NCBI GenBank assembly: GCA_022841825.1
Contig: JALHQT010000004.1
Coordinates: 494,827 to 558,826 of the forward strand
DNA length: 64,000 bases
Direction of reading: 5' to 3'
From: Anaerolineae bacterium
GTDB taxonomy: Bacteria; Chloroflexota; Anaerolineae; Aggregatilineales; Phototrophicaceae
The translations under genes and the position numbers were made by a program. Under the pieces are notes generated by a model. It made no database searches and was not told the DNA's origin. It saw only the letters and a program-made list of their open reading frames with translations. Of this stretch, positions 44,052 to 52,388 are shown piece by piece (the first letter of the stretch is position 1; every line of letters begins with the position of its first letter).

Positions 44052-45080
44052 ATGACGACGATTTATCCTCTCCCAACGATTGAAATCATGCCGCTGAGTC
44101 AGGTGAAGGAATCTCGCCCGACCGCGTTGGTGACGGGGCATCGCTCCTGGAATGCGGTCAGCTCGCTGCTGGAACTGCCAATTGTTGTGCAGGCGGAACC
44201 CCGCCGTTCTGACCAGGCATTTATGGACAACCTCGCCGCGAGCCTGCCGCAGGAGGTCGAAGTTGTCTACGGAGTCGGGGGTGGGCTGGTCGCGGACATC
44301 GCCAAATACATCGCCTGGGCACGGCAGCTTCCTGTCATTATCGTGCCCACCGCTTTGAGCGTGGATGGTTTCTTCACCGGTCTTGCTGCGGTGCGGCAGG
44401 ATGGCGCGGTGCACTATGTCACGACTGGTCCTGCCAACAAAGTGCTGATTGATTGGGATGTTATTCGCAATGCTCCGAAGCATGTGCGGGGTGCCGCCGT
44501 TCTGGAATTGCTGACGATTGTGACGGGAATCCTGGACTGGCGTTACGCTGCGGAACGCAACAAGACGACACCGGACTCGCAGTTCGTGACATGGGCTGCC
44601 GGGTTGGCGGCGGGTATCGCGCAGCAGGCATTTAAGATTGCGGCGGGCGTGGGGCAGGGGAACGTGGATGCCCTGACCAATCTGCTTGACCTCGTATGTA
44701 TGGAAGTCCAGCTCAACAACCAGCTTGGGCATAATCGCGCCCAGGAAGGCAGCGAACAGTTCTTTGCTTATGCATTCGAGTCACACAACGGCGGGCTGGC
44801 ACTGCCCTATGCGGATGTGGTGGGTCCAGGGCTGCTGATTGCGGCTGCGCTGCATGGGCAGGACATTGCGCCGCTGCGCGCGACGCTGATGTCCGCCGGA
44901 GTTCGTCTCGGACAGTTACGCCCGGACGACATCATCGATACGATTCGTATCCTGCCCGAATACGTCAAGAAACATGATTTTCCGTACAGCATCCTGAACG
45001 AGCTGGACTTGACGTCCGAGCGCGTCCAGGAACTGATCGCCACAACCGGGCTGGATGTCAGCGGCGGGCGACCATTGTAG
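44052..45080 (+). CDS. Glycerol-1-phosphate-dehydrogenase-like protein without metal ligands, 342 aa
   Basis: The fold is clear: a dinucleotide site 'VYGVGGGLVADIAKYIAW' (72-89) and 'IIVPTALSVDGFFTG' (97-110), as in sn-glycerol-1-phosphate dehydrogenase / AraM. The ligands expected as Asp, His, His in that family appear as Glu152 (in 'RGAAVLELLTI'), Tyr240 (in 'GSEQFFAYAFES') and 'LPYADVVG' (251-258) where 'HGE' is expected. The protein may therefore be catalytically altered, or bind its metal differently. Such enzymes make glycerol-1-phosphate, typical of archaeal lipids. Confidence 0.65.
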   Translation: MTTIYPLPTIEIMPLSQVKESRPTALVTGHRSWNAVSSLLELPIVVQAEPRRSDQAFMDNLAASLPQEVEVVYGVGGGLVADIAKYIAWARQLPVIIVPTALSVDGFFTGLAAVRQDGAVHYVTTGPANKVLIDWDVIRNAPKHVRGAAVLELLTIVTGILDWRYAAERNKTTPDSQFVTWAAGLAAGIAQQAFKIAAGVGQGNVDALTNLLDLVCMEVQLNNQLGHNRAQEGSEQFFAYAFESHNGGLALPYADVVGPGLLIAAALHGQDIAPLRATLMSAGVRLGQLRPDDIIDTIRILPEYVKKHDFPYSILNELDLTSERVQELIATTGLDVSGGRPL

Positions 45081-45134
45081 CGGTCATGTTCTGTCGCCGA
45101 TGCGCGTGCGGTCTCCTGAGCCTGCGTCACTCCG

Positions 45135-46385
45135 CTAAGAAGATCTGCCGCGCGCGAGACGGTTGAGCAGCTCAAACCAGAAGGGCGCGCCCTGCGCGAT
45201 GGCGATCACGGTGATGGCATAGCCCACAATCTTCCAGACCCACATGCCCAGCCAACTGCTGTTGTTTGCAGGCAGTAGATTCCACAGGTTTCGGGGATTG
45301 TTACATTCCGTTGGATTCAGGCTGGGGTCGGCGCAGCCGCCTTCAACCTCGGCGAGTTCCCAGCCGATGGGCAGCCGCAGAGTGAGAAGCTGGTCGATAG
45401 AATCGCGCGCCTCATTAAAGGCAGCACCTGTATTCGGCTCTGCCCCCGGTTCTGCAGGGGTTGGATTCAAATCCGGCTGAAGCGAGTCGTTGTCGATGCT
45501 CGCCTGCGCGGTCGCGGCGATAGTGGCGCGCAGCGCCGGGTCATCCCACAGCGTCCGCGCAACGTGCAAGCTGTCCACGTTAAGCGTGAGTACCATTAGC
45601 AGCCCCACGACAATCGAAAGATACTGGATATTCCGGCGATAGGTCTCGCTCAGTTGATCCATCCGCGTGTTAAACCAGAATTCCATCTTCGCGGCTGCCT
45701 CATCCACAGAGCGGGCGGTGGCGAGCAGCGTGTCCATCGCCTTTTGAAAGATCGGCTCCTGAATATGCCGGATACCTTCGAGCAGAGGGATGAGTTTCGC
45801 CTGGCTGTCATCGGTCGCCAGGGCAGCCTGCGCCTTCTGGACACGGTCGAGCGTGATGAGGAGCGACTGCCGCGCCGGGGCGGGCAGCGTCTCGAAGTAA
45901 CTGCGGAGTTCGTCCAGCGTGAGTGTTGACCCCTGAAGCCGCCGAATCATCTCTCTCGCGCGCGCCTCGTCCGCACCATTGAGGGCGCGCTCGGCGGCGT
46001 CATAGAGCGGCTTATAGAGGTTGCGCGCCGCCTGAGCCGCGATGATATCCAGCATTGCCTGGGAGAAAAGCGTGGGCGGGATGTAGTTCACCGTCAACGG
46101 CTGACGACTGCTGACATCTTGGGCTGACTGTGCCGATAGGGTGTCCTCCGGCATGCTGCCGCGTTCCGGGGGGACAAGCTGGATGAGCGGATGAGAGAGA
46201 AACTTTGCCTGGATAACCGGGTCGCTGATCAATTGGCGAATGCCGTCCATCAGATGCTTGGCGCGCGTGTTGAGCAGATTTGTGAGCAGCGTGTTGAGCT
46301 GGGTCACAAGAATGCTGAGAAGGCTGTAGATGAAGATCATCCCGACGATGACTTCTATGATGGCTGAATTGAACATTGTGTTCAT
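45135..46385 (-). CDS. Membrane protein of unknown function, 416 aa
   Basis: A long first membrane segment (about 8-36, 'IEVIVGMIFIYSLLSILV') is followed by a helical cytoplasmic region with Asp/Glu-rich blocks (about 120-255). A second segment lies near 260-282, then a low-complexity Pro/Asp stretch (about 305-340) and a terminal hydrophobic region (about 375-408). The overall design resembles a group of uncharacterised bacterial membrane proteins, but no motif decides. It is convergent with the dehydrogenase-like gene (54 nt) and divergent from the response regulator. Confidence 0.55.
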   Translation of the reverse strand: MNTMFNSAIIEVIVGMIFIYSLLSILVTQLNTLLTNLLNTRAKHLMDGIRQLISDPVIQAKFLSHPLIQLVPPERGSMPEDTLSAQSAQDVSSRQPLTVNYIPPTLFSQAMLDIIAAQAARNLYKPLYDAAERALNGADEARAREMIRRLQGSTLTLDELRSYFETLPAPARQSLLITLDRVQKAQAALATDDSQAKLIPLLEGIRHIQEPIFQKAMDTLLATARSVDEAAAKMEFWFNTRMDQLSETYRRNIQYLSIVVGLLMVLTLNVDSLHVARTLWDDPALRATIAATAQASIDNDSLQPDLNPTPAEPGAEPNTGAAFNEARDSIDQLLTLRLPIGWELAEVEGGCADPSLNPTECNNPRNLWNLLPANNSSWLGMWVWKIVGYAITVIAIAQGAPFWFELLNRLARGRSS

Positions 46386-46527
46386 CCTCCCGTGTCTCTA
46401 TGAGTGTAGCGCGATTTGGGCGAACGCCAACGCCAACAGAACTTACAGGTTTGTTCTAACCCCAGCGTTCTGGTATCTTATGTTGTGTAACCGTCCTATT
46501 ATGTGATCATCTCAGCGAGGCGGGATC

Positions 46528-46920
46528 ATGGCAGCAGACACAGAAAAACCCAACGCGCTTGTGCTGGTGGTCGATGATGACTGGATGAATCGCGAGATGA
46601 TGCAGGCGTATCTGACGCGCGCGGGTTTCCGTGTCGAGGTCGCCCATGATGCGGAAACGGCACTTCAGAAAGCGGCGGCGTTTCTGCCATGGCTGATCCT
46701 GCTTGATGTGCGCATGGGTGAAAAAGACGGTTTCGAGGTTTGCCAGGAACTCAAACAAAATGCGCTTACACAGTCGATCCCGGTCTTGATGTTGAGCGCG
46801 CTCTCCAACGAAGAGGCACGCCAGCGCGCAGAAGAAGTTGGGGCAGCGGGATTCCTGACGAAAACCATGCATCTCTCAAAAATGATCGAGCACGTAAAGA
46901 AGTTTCTGCCCTCCGCGTAG
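46528..46920 (+). CDS. Stand-alone response-regulator receiver (CheY-like), 130 aa
   Basis: A receiver domain only: acidic pair 'VLVVDDDWMN' (13-22), phospho-acceptor Asp in 'LILLDVRMGEKDG' (near residue 57), Ser/Thr in 'VLMLSALSN' and the lysine in 'GFLTKTMHL' (near 112). There is no output domain, so it acts through protein contacts or as a phosphate relay. No kinase is next to it; the CHASE2 kinase is about 29 kb away. Start ATG 46528 has GAGGCGGG upstream. A 93-nt gap separates it from the next gene on the same strand. Confidence 0.9.
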   Translation: MAADTEKPNALVLVVDDDWMNREMMQAYLTRAGFRVEVAHDAETALQKAAAFLPWLILLDVRMGEKDGFEVCQELKQNALTQSIPVLMLSALSNEEARQRAEEVGAAGFLTKTMHLSKMIEHVKKFLPSA

Positions 46921-47013
46921 CGGGTCGTCGCCCGACGGTTGCCCGCTGGACACTCGCATTCTGCTCATTTGCGGGCTATACATTCCGCCATTGTTTTCGC
47001 TATTGAGGTCTGG

Positions 47014-47682
47014 ATGGGACGCTACACTCGCCGTACGCCTCGTTCCAGGGGAGGATTGCCGGGTTGGTTGATCTTCCTCGTGGCAGTAGCACTGGTTTTT
47101 GGAACTTTCTACCTGTGGGATGGCTTACAGCGTTTCGTCCGGACGGGCGGGTTGGGTGTTGCCGAATCGACCGCGCGGGCGGAGATCGTCTCGACGGCGA
47201 CCGCTGAACGTGTGACGCGGGTGGGCATCATCACCCGTACACCGGCACCGACGCCGACCGCGCTGCCGGAATGTCAGAGCTTCGTAGTCGTGGTCGTCAA
47301 TGCGCCAACCGCGTTGGTGCGGGCTGCCCCCAGCCAAAGCGGTCGGGTATTGGATGCTTTTGCCAATGAGACGGCTGTTTGCGTGTTATGGCGCGAGCCT
47401 AACAGCGAGTACTTTGCAATCGATTCCGACCCTGCGACACGCCGCTACGAGATCGCCTATATGCACGAAAGTGTTCTGGAGGCGCTCAATCCGACTGCGA
47501 CACCCTCTCCATCCATCACGCCGCCGCCCAGCGTTACGCCACCCGCGACGTTGACGCCGTTGGCAACCATCACCGGGGCACCGGTGGTGACATTTACTCC
47601 TTCGGCGACCGAGGAGTCGGCGCAGCCGACCCTGCCGCCTGCGCCGACTCTGCAAGCTGGGACGGGTGGCGGCGATGGATGA
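47014..47682 (+). CDS. Membrane-anchored SH3-like protein with TP-rich tail, 222 aa
   Basis: Start ATG 47014 has GAGGTC upstream. The protein has a basic N-terminus, one membrane segment (about 17-37, 'WLIFLVAVALVFGTFYLW'), then an SH3-like module ('ALVRAAPSQSGRVLDAFANE', 'VCVLWREPNSEYFAI'). A C-terminal Thr/Pro-rich tail ('TPPPSVTP'-like) runs from about 160 to the end. The last 89 nt overlap, antisense, the C-terminal coding end of the MFS gene at 47594. It is likely a cell-surface protein. Confidence 0.65.
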   Translation: MGRYTRRTPRSRGGLPGWLIFLVAVALVFGTFYLWDGLQRFVRTGGLGVAESTARAEIVSTATAERVTRVGIITRTPAPTPTALPECQSFVVVVVNAPTALVRAAPSQSGRVLDAFANETAVCVLWREPNSEYFAIDSDPATRRYEIAYMHESVLEALNPTATPSPSITPPPSVTPPATLTPLATITGAPVVTFTPSATEESAQPTLPPAPTLQAGTGGGDG

Positions 47683-48946
47683 GCAAGCGCGTAGTCGTCC
47701 AGAGGCGGTGACGCACTGCCTGGGTGCGAGTGGGATACGCCTGGCTGTACCAGATGGCAGCGAGACCAACGGCTGCGGCGAGGCGCAGCCCACCCCCCAC
47801 AAGCATGATCTCATTTAGATCCATGCGCCCCTGAATGAGCGCTGTGCCGAGGAAGGGGGCGGCAAAGGTGACCAGCCCGGCTGCCTGATGATAGGCGACA
47901 CTGTAGTGTGGGGCATCTTCTACCGGGACAACGTCGGTGTAAAGCCGGATGATGCCGATCATGGCGACCAGCATCCAGCCTGCACCGGAAATGGCGGCGG
48001 CGAGTAAACCCAGCGCGAGGCTGTTCGAAAGCCCAAGAATGCTGATGCCGAGTGCTGTTGCGGTCATCGCCCCAACCATCATCCAGTAGATGCCGAGTCG
48101 CGCAATGAGACGGGGCGCGACCACCGACACCAGCGCCCCCGCGAACAATTCGACAAGCCCGTATGCCGCCATATACCCTTCACTCGCTCCCATCTCATCG
48201 ACCAGTCGGGCAGGGATGAGGGCGTTGACGGCGACGAAGCTCAGATGCGTAAGCGTTAAGATCAGGAGCACTGAGCGAAAGTCGCGCGACCGCCAGGGCG
48301 AAATGGCGGGTTTCCTGGGGGGGACGGAATCGACGATACAGGGGCGCACCCGCGAGCAGTGCCACAGGCTGAGCATAGCGAGACCAAACGCGACGACGTA
48401 CATCGCCTGATAATTGTAGGGGAAGGGCACGACTTCCAGCCAAATGCCATAGGTCACCGCAGAAATCGCCAGACCGATGTTGAAATTGAGCGAGCGGCGG
48501 CTGAAGAGCAGGGTCAGGCGTTCGTTTGGGACTGATTCCTGGATGAGGACGACGAACATCGCACCAGCAATGCCTTGCCCGATGCCCGGCAGTGTCACTG
48601 TAATGACGAGCCAGGGAATGCGCCATGCTTCGGGCAGGAGGGGGGCGAAGGCAGGGAGGATGAAGATCAGACGGAAGATGAAACCCGGCAGAATCAATGC
48701 TCGGACGGAACTGGAACGCCGTTCGCGCCAGACGAGCGTAAATGTCGCGGAGATGGTCATGACCAGAGCGGGGAACGAAGCGAGCCATCCGAGCACGGTT
48801 TCATCCGCGCCCATGCGCAGGGCATATACGGACATAAACCGATTGACGGCGCTAAAGGCTAGTCCAAACCAGACAATATCCCAGACGAGATGCATGTAGT
48901 TACGTTGAACGACATCGGAGGTGGCGTTATGCATTTGTGGAGTCAT
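47594..48946 (-). CDS. MFS transporter, 450 aa
   Basis: ATG 48946 starts the protein. Twelve membrane segments are predicted, beginning with 'IVWFGLAFSAVNRFMSVYAL', and a central loop ('PPRKPAISPWRSRDF') lies near residue 200. The C-terminal about 45 residues are hydrophilic and basic; their coding region overlaps the convergent SH3-like gene by 89 nt. Without an in-frame stop earlier, the overlap seems real, but it could reflect a frameshift or an over-long end. The substrate is unknown. Confidence 0.75.
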   Translation of the reverse strand: MTPQMHNATSDVVQRNYMHLVWDIVWFGLAFSAVNRFMSVYALRMGADETVLGWLASFPALVMTISATFTLVWRERRSSSVRALILPGFIFRLIFILPAFAPLLPEAWRIPWLVITVTLPGIGQGIAGAMFVVLIQESVPNERLTLLFSRRSLNFNIGLAISAVTYGIWLEVVPFPYNYQAMYVVAFGLAMLSLWHCSRVRPCIVDSVPPRKPAISPWRSRDFRSVLLILTLTHLSFVAVNALIPARLVDEMGASEGYMAAYGLVELFAGALVSVVAPRLIARLGIYWMMVGAMTATALGISILGLSNSLALGLLAAAISGAGWMLVAMIGIIRLYTDVVPVEDAPHYSVAYHQAAGLVTFAAPFLGTALIQGRMDLNEIMLVGGGLRLAAAVGLAAIWYSQAYPTRTQAVRHRLWTTTRLLIHRRHPSQLAESAQAAGSAAPTPRSPKE

Positions 48947-49009
48947 GACAATCGTTGTGACCAGGGGGAAACGAGTCGCTGATTTCCAGCATAGCACATA
49001 ACCACTAAG

Positions 49010-49037
49010 TTGCGATCCCAAGTCTTTCTGCTATAGT
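49010..49037 (+). promoter_or_regulatory. Promoter of the bactofilin operon
   Basis: TTGCGA (49010-49015) and TATAGT (49032-49037) with a 16-nt spacer, about 40 nt before the bactofilin start codon. Confidence 0.5.
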
Positions 49038-49078
49038 GACAGCGTCAGGGAAACGTAGGTCTAGCAAGGGAATGGATC

Positions 49079-49654
49079 ATGTCGTTTTTCGGAAATCGTC
49101 GTCAAATCGAGCCTGCCCCCACACCGCAACAAACTGAGGTTCCACAGATCGCGCCACCTGCACCGCAGCCCTTTGTCGGTTTCGAAACGGTGCTGGGTGC
49201 CAACAGCACGATGGAAGGCACCTTACGCAGCGGCGCGAATGTGCGCCTTGACGGTGTGTTTTCCGGGACGCTGGAGATCTCCGGCAATGTCCTCGTCGGC
49301 GAAACCGCCCGCATCACCGCGGACATCAACGCCAAGAACATCAGTATCGCGGGCGCAGTTCGCGGTAATGTCACGGGCAAGAAGGTTCAGCTTCTGCGGA
49401 CGGGTCGCATCTGGGGGGACATCCGCGCTCAGGCGCTGACCACCGAAGAGGGCGCGTTTATCGACGGCAAGATTGCGATGATGGGGCAAGAAGCCCCAAT
49501 CGAGGCGTCGATCATCGAGACAAGCCAGCCACATCAGGCGGATGAAATTGCGCTCGACAGCGCTTCGACCACGCGAATTCTTGATGACACATCGGAGGTG
49601 CGTCCAGAGACGGACTCCGATGCCTCCGCGACTCCTACGGAGGGAGTCGAATGA
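49079..49654 (+). CDS. Bactofilin-like polymer-forming protein, 191 aa
   Basis: A short Pro-rich N-terminus is followed by a right-handed beta-helix of bactofilin type (about 33-135). It has repeated strands around 'MEGTLRSGANVRLDGVFSG', 'VLVGETARITADINAKNIS' and 'GRIWGDIRAQALTTEEGAFI'. The C-terminal 55 residues are acidic and disordered. Bactofilins form non-polar filaments that organise cell-envelope machinery. It overlaps the phosphatase gene by 4 nt (ATGA), so the two are translated together from the promoter upstream. Confidence 0.88.
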   Translation: MSFFGNRRQIEPAPTPQQTEVPQIAPPAPQPFVGFETVLGANSTMEGTLRSGANVRLDGVFSGTLEISGNVLVGETARITADINAKNISIAGAVRGNVTGKKVQLLRTGRIWGDIRAQALTTEEGAFIDGKIAMMGQEAPIEASIIETSQPHQADEIALDSASTTRILDDTSEVRPETDSDASATPTEGVE

Positions 49655-50124
49655 TCAAGGTGCTCTTCGTCTGCATGGGCAACATTTGCCGCTCGCCCGC
49701 CGCAGAAGCGATCTTCCAAAAGATGGTGAATGAGGCGGGTCTTGGCGACGCATTCATGTTGGACTCAGCAGGGATTGGCGCGTGGCATGTTGGCGAACGC
49801 GCGCATCCGCAAACGCTCGCCACACTCAAGAAACACGGCATCGAATACGAGGGGCGTTCGCGTCAAATCGCACGCGCGGATCTTGAGACGTTCGACTACA
49901 TTTATCTGGCTGATCGCGAGGTGATGTCGTCATTTTACCGTCTGGGCAAGACCGGGGACGCAAAGGTCGCGCTGCTCCTGAGCGCCGCCTACGGCAGCAA
50001 CCGGGTGGCGGTAGACGAGATCCCCGATCCGAATTACACGGGTCAGTTTGACGCGGTACACACGATGATCGAAATCGGCTGCGCGGAAGTGCTCAAGCGT
50101 ATTCGTGACGAACGGAACCTCTAA
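49651..50124 (+). CDS. Low-molecular-weight protein tyrosine phosphatase, 157 aa
   Basis: The catalytic loop 'VCMGNICRSPAA' (7-18; Cys and Arg) is intact, with the general-acid Asp in 'EIPDPNYTG' (near 128). The length is usual for this family. It removes phosphate from tyrosine residues; in many bacteria it acts on tyrosine kinases that control exopolysaccharide synthesis. A Wzz-like gene and a polysaccharide cluster lie 4-9 kb away, but its own operon partner is the bactofilin. The next gene is convergent. Confidence 0.92.
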   Translation: MIKVLFVCMGNICRSPAAEAIFQKMVNEAGLGDAFMLDSAGIGAWHVGERAHPQTLATLKKHGIEYEGRSRQIARADLETFDYIYLADREVMSSFYRLGKTGDAKVALLLSAAYGSNRVAVDEIPDPNYTGQFDAVHTMIEIGCAEVLKRIRDERNL

Positions 50125-50156
50125 GCCAGAGCAGTTCCTCGGAAGAAAACATGGGC

Positions 50157-50178
50157 GCGGACGCCAATTATGGCGTCC
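50157..50178. repeat. Dispersed palindrome GGACGCCA type
   Basis: GGACGCCA-ATTA-TGGCGTCC (8-bp arms, 50159-50178). The same core is in the TIR-SUMF1 gene at 61614. It lies in the 56-nt gap between the convergent phosphatase and enoyl-CoA-hydratase genes, where it could also end transcription. Confidence 0.6.
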
Positions 50179-50180
50179 CT

Positions 50181-50954
50181 CTAGCCTTTCCAAACGGGCG
50201 CACGCTTCTCCAGGAAGGCGAGGAAACCCTCCAGACCGTCCGGTCCACTCAGGATGGCGCGTTGATGTTCCGCTTCGCGCCGCATAGAGTCGCTGAAGCT
50301 GCTTTCCAGCGCCGCCAGCATCGCGGCTTTGCCCCGCTTAAGCGCGCCCGGCGATTGGCGGCTGATGTGCAGAGCGTAGTTGACGACCTCTTCTCGAAAT
50401 GTTCCGGTTGGCAGGATCTTATTTGCCAGACCGATACGATAGGCTTCTTCGGCAGCGACATCCATCCCGGTCATCATCATTTCCATCGCGCGACCCAAGC
50501 CGACGATGCGAGGCAGCAGGTAAGTGCCGCCGCCGTCCGGGATCAAGCCGACGCGGATGAACAACTCGGCAAAACGCGCCCGTTCGCTGACCAGACGCAA
50601 ATCACAAGCGCACGCCATGTCGCAGCCAAAGCCTGCCGCGTAGCCATCGACCGCCGCGATGACGGGCATGGATGCGCCGCGAATTACCTGCTGGCATGGA
50701 GCGTAGTGCTCGGTCAGAATGCTGAAGACGTCATCTGGCGCGCTGCCTGCCGCCTGTTTGAGATCCGCACCCGACGAGAACGCACCACCCGCGCCGGTGA
50801 TGACAATGCAGCGTGTGTCGTCGCTTTCACAGGCGAGAATAGCGTCGCGCAGGGCGTCAACGATTGGGTTGTTCAGCGCGTTACGGACCTCCGGGCGGTT
50901 GAGCGTCAACAGCGTGACGCCCTCGATGCGTTCGTGCAGCAGGATATTGGTCAT
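50181..50954 (-). CDS. Enoyl-CoA hydratase/isomerase, PaaG-like, 257 aa
   Basis: A crotonase fold with oxyanion motif 'ITGAGGAFSSGADLKQ' (about 52-67) and 'GLIPDGGGTYLLPRIVG' (about 130-146), the latter of PaaG/ECI type rather than the Glu-containing hydratase form. 'EAYRIGLANKILP' follows. It could isomerise or hydrate an enoyl-CoA in fatty-acid or aromatic breakdown. Start ATG 50954 has AGGAG at good spacing. The gene overlaps the upstream membrane protein gene by 4 nt. Confidence 0.85.
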   Translation of the reverse strand: MTNILLHERIEGVTLLTLNRPEVRNALNNPIVDALRDAILACESDDTRCIVITGAGGAFSSGADLKQAAGSAPDDVFSILTEHYAPCQQVIRGASMPVIAAVDGYAAGFGCDMACACDLRLVSERARFAELFIRVGLIPDGGGTYLLPRIVGLGRAMEMMMTGMDVAAEEAYRIGLANKILPTGTFREEVVNYALHISRQSPGALKRGKAAMLAALESSFSDSMRREAEHQRAILSGPDGLEGFLAFLEKRAPVWKG

Positions 50955-51466
50955 GAGAAGTCTCCTGGGTTACGGGCTGCCGCCGCTGGCTTGGGCGTAG
51001 GTCGTCGTGCGGGCGCGTTCGTTTCGATTGGCTTTTTCGGCGGCTTGGTGGTGGCTTTGAGTGTGCGCTGGACTTCGCCGATCAACACTGGGCTGTTGCG
51101 ATGATCGCCTGCAAGCGGAATGTAAAGCGCGACTCCGGCGAAGCCCAGCACCAGCGCCAGGGCGAGATTGCCGCTGGCGAGCAGAATCAGCGCCATCATG
51201 CCGACGGCAATGAAGATCATGATTTGTCCTCGCGAGTCTGCGCCGCTGGGGACATGAACGGTCACAGTGGTGATGCCTGCGCCTTTTTCAATCTTGCCAT
51301 GAATGCGCGTTCGGCGACTGATTTTGCCGATGATGGGCGTGCTGGTGCTGATCGAGAAGCTGCCGTTCTTTTCGACCCAGCCATCCAGGCGTTTCCCGGC
51401 GCTGCTCAGGCGTTCCGTCAGGGCGGACAGGGATTGGGCGACCGTTTTTTCCGTGTAAAGTGTCAT
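50951..51466 (-). CDS. Membrane protein of unknown function, 171 aa
   Basis: From ATG 51466, the N-terminal about 80 residues form a basic beta-rich domain ('WVEKNGSFSISTSTPIIGKI', 'RTRIHGKIEKGAGITTVTV'). Two adjacent membrane helices follow (about 85-125), and the tail is Lys/Pro-rich ('PPKKPIETNAPARRP'). It overlaps the hydratase gene by 4 nt. I do not recognise a family. The basic tail would face the cytoplasm or bind an acidic polymer. Confidence 0.55.
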   Translation of the reverse strand: MTLYTEKTVAQSLSALTERLSSAGKRLDGWVEKNGSFSISTSTPIIGKISRRTRIHGKIEKGAGITTVTVHVPSGADSRGQIMIFIAVGMMALILLASGNLALALVLGFAGVALYIPLAGDHRNSPVLIGEVQRTLKATTKPPKKPIETNAPARRPTPKPAAAARNPGDFS

Positions 51467-51488
51467 TCGCACGGCGTGATAACTCCTC

Positions 51489-52259
51489 TTATAGGGTTGG
51501 GATGGTGAAGCCGCCATCGACGACAAACGTCTGACCGGTGACGAAAGCGGCGGCGGGGGATGCCAGGTAGACCGCCATGCCCGCGATGTCGCCGGGTTGC
51601 CCCAGGCGCTTGAGCGGCGTGCGCGACGTAATTTCAGCCGCGACGGTCTCGTTTTCCCAGATGGCGCGCGCGAATTTCGTCTGGACTAGACCGGGCGCAA
51701 TCGCGTTGACGCGGATGTGGTCATCCGCCAGTTCCATCGCCAGGGTCTGCGTCAGATTGATGAGTGCCGCTTTCGTCATGCTGTAGATGCCCTGCATTCT
51801 GCCGGGGCGCAGCCCATTGATCGACGCGATATTGATGATTGCGCCGCCATCAGCCGTGCGCATATGCGGCACGACCGCTTGTGTCAGCCAGATATTGCCC
51901 ATGATATTGACTTCGATGATCTTCTGCCACAAGCCATCTTCCGCGTCGAGCAGCGTGCCAAAATGTGGGTTGGTGGCGGCGTTGTGAACGAGGATGTCGA
52001 TGCGCCCGTAGGCATCCATCGCAGCCTGCGCAAGCGCTTGCTGGGCGCTTTTGTCACCGCTGTGCGCCGCGATCGGCAGCGCCTCACCTCCGCTGGCGCG
52101 GATTGCCTCGGCGACTTCATCGACACCTTCCTGCTTGCGACTGCTGAGGACGACTTTCGCGCCTGCCCCGCTCATGGCTTCGGCGATGGCGCGCCCGATG
52201 CCGCGCGATGCACCCGTGATAATGGCGATCTTGCCAGTCAAATCAAACGAAGACAGCAT
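51489..52259 (-). CDS. Short-chain dehydrogenase/reductase, 256 aa
   Basis: Classical SDR: cofactor motif 'ITGASRGIGRAIAEA' (about 14-28), 'HNAATNP' (NNAG position), catalytic Ser in 'IINIASINGL' and the YxxxK pair 'YSMTKAALINL'. Basic residues after the second strand ('SSRKQ') favour NADP(H). It is probably 3-oxoacyl-ACP reductase or similar. Start ATG 52259 has GGAGAA upstream. It lies 22 nt upstream of the membrane protein gene on the same strand, so an acyl-CoA-related operon is plausible. Confidence 0.88.
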   Translation of the reverse strand: MLSSFDLTGKIAIITGASRGIGRAIAEAMSGAGAKVVLSSRKQEGVDEVAEAIRASGGEALPIAAHSGDKSAQQALAQAAMDAYGRIDILVHNAATNPHFGTLLDAEDGLWQKIIEVNIMGNIWLTQAVVPHMRTADGGAIINIASINGLRPGRMQGIYSMTKAALINLTQTLAMELADDHIRVNAIAPGLVQTKFARAIWENETVAAEITSRTPLKRLGQPGDIAGMAVYLASPAAAFVTGQTFVVDGGFTIPTL

Positions 52260-52388
52260 CTTATTCTCCAAAATGTTCGATGTTTTGTTCGATTGTCGCA
52301 CAAAGGGCAGGTGTGTGCAAAAGCTTATACGTTTAGCATTCTGCGTGCGCTTCGATGCTAAACTGGTTGAGGATTTCAGGGAGTGACG

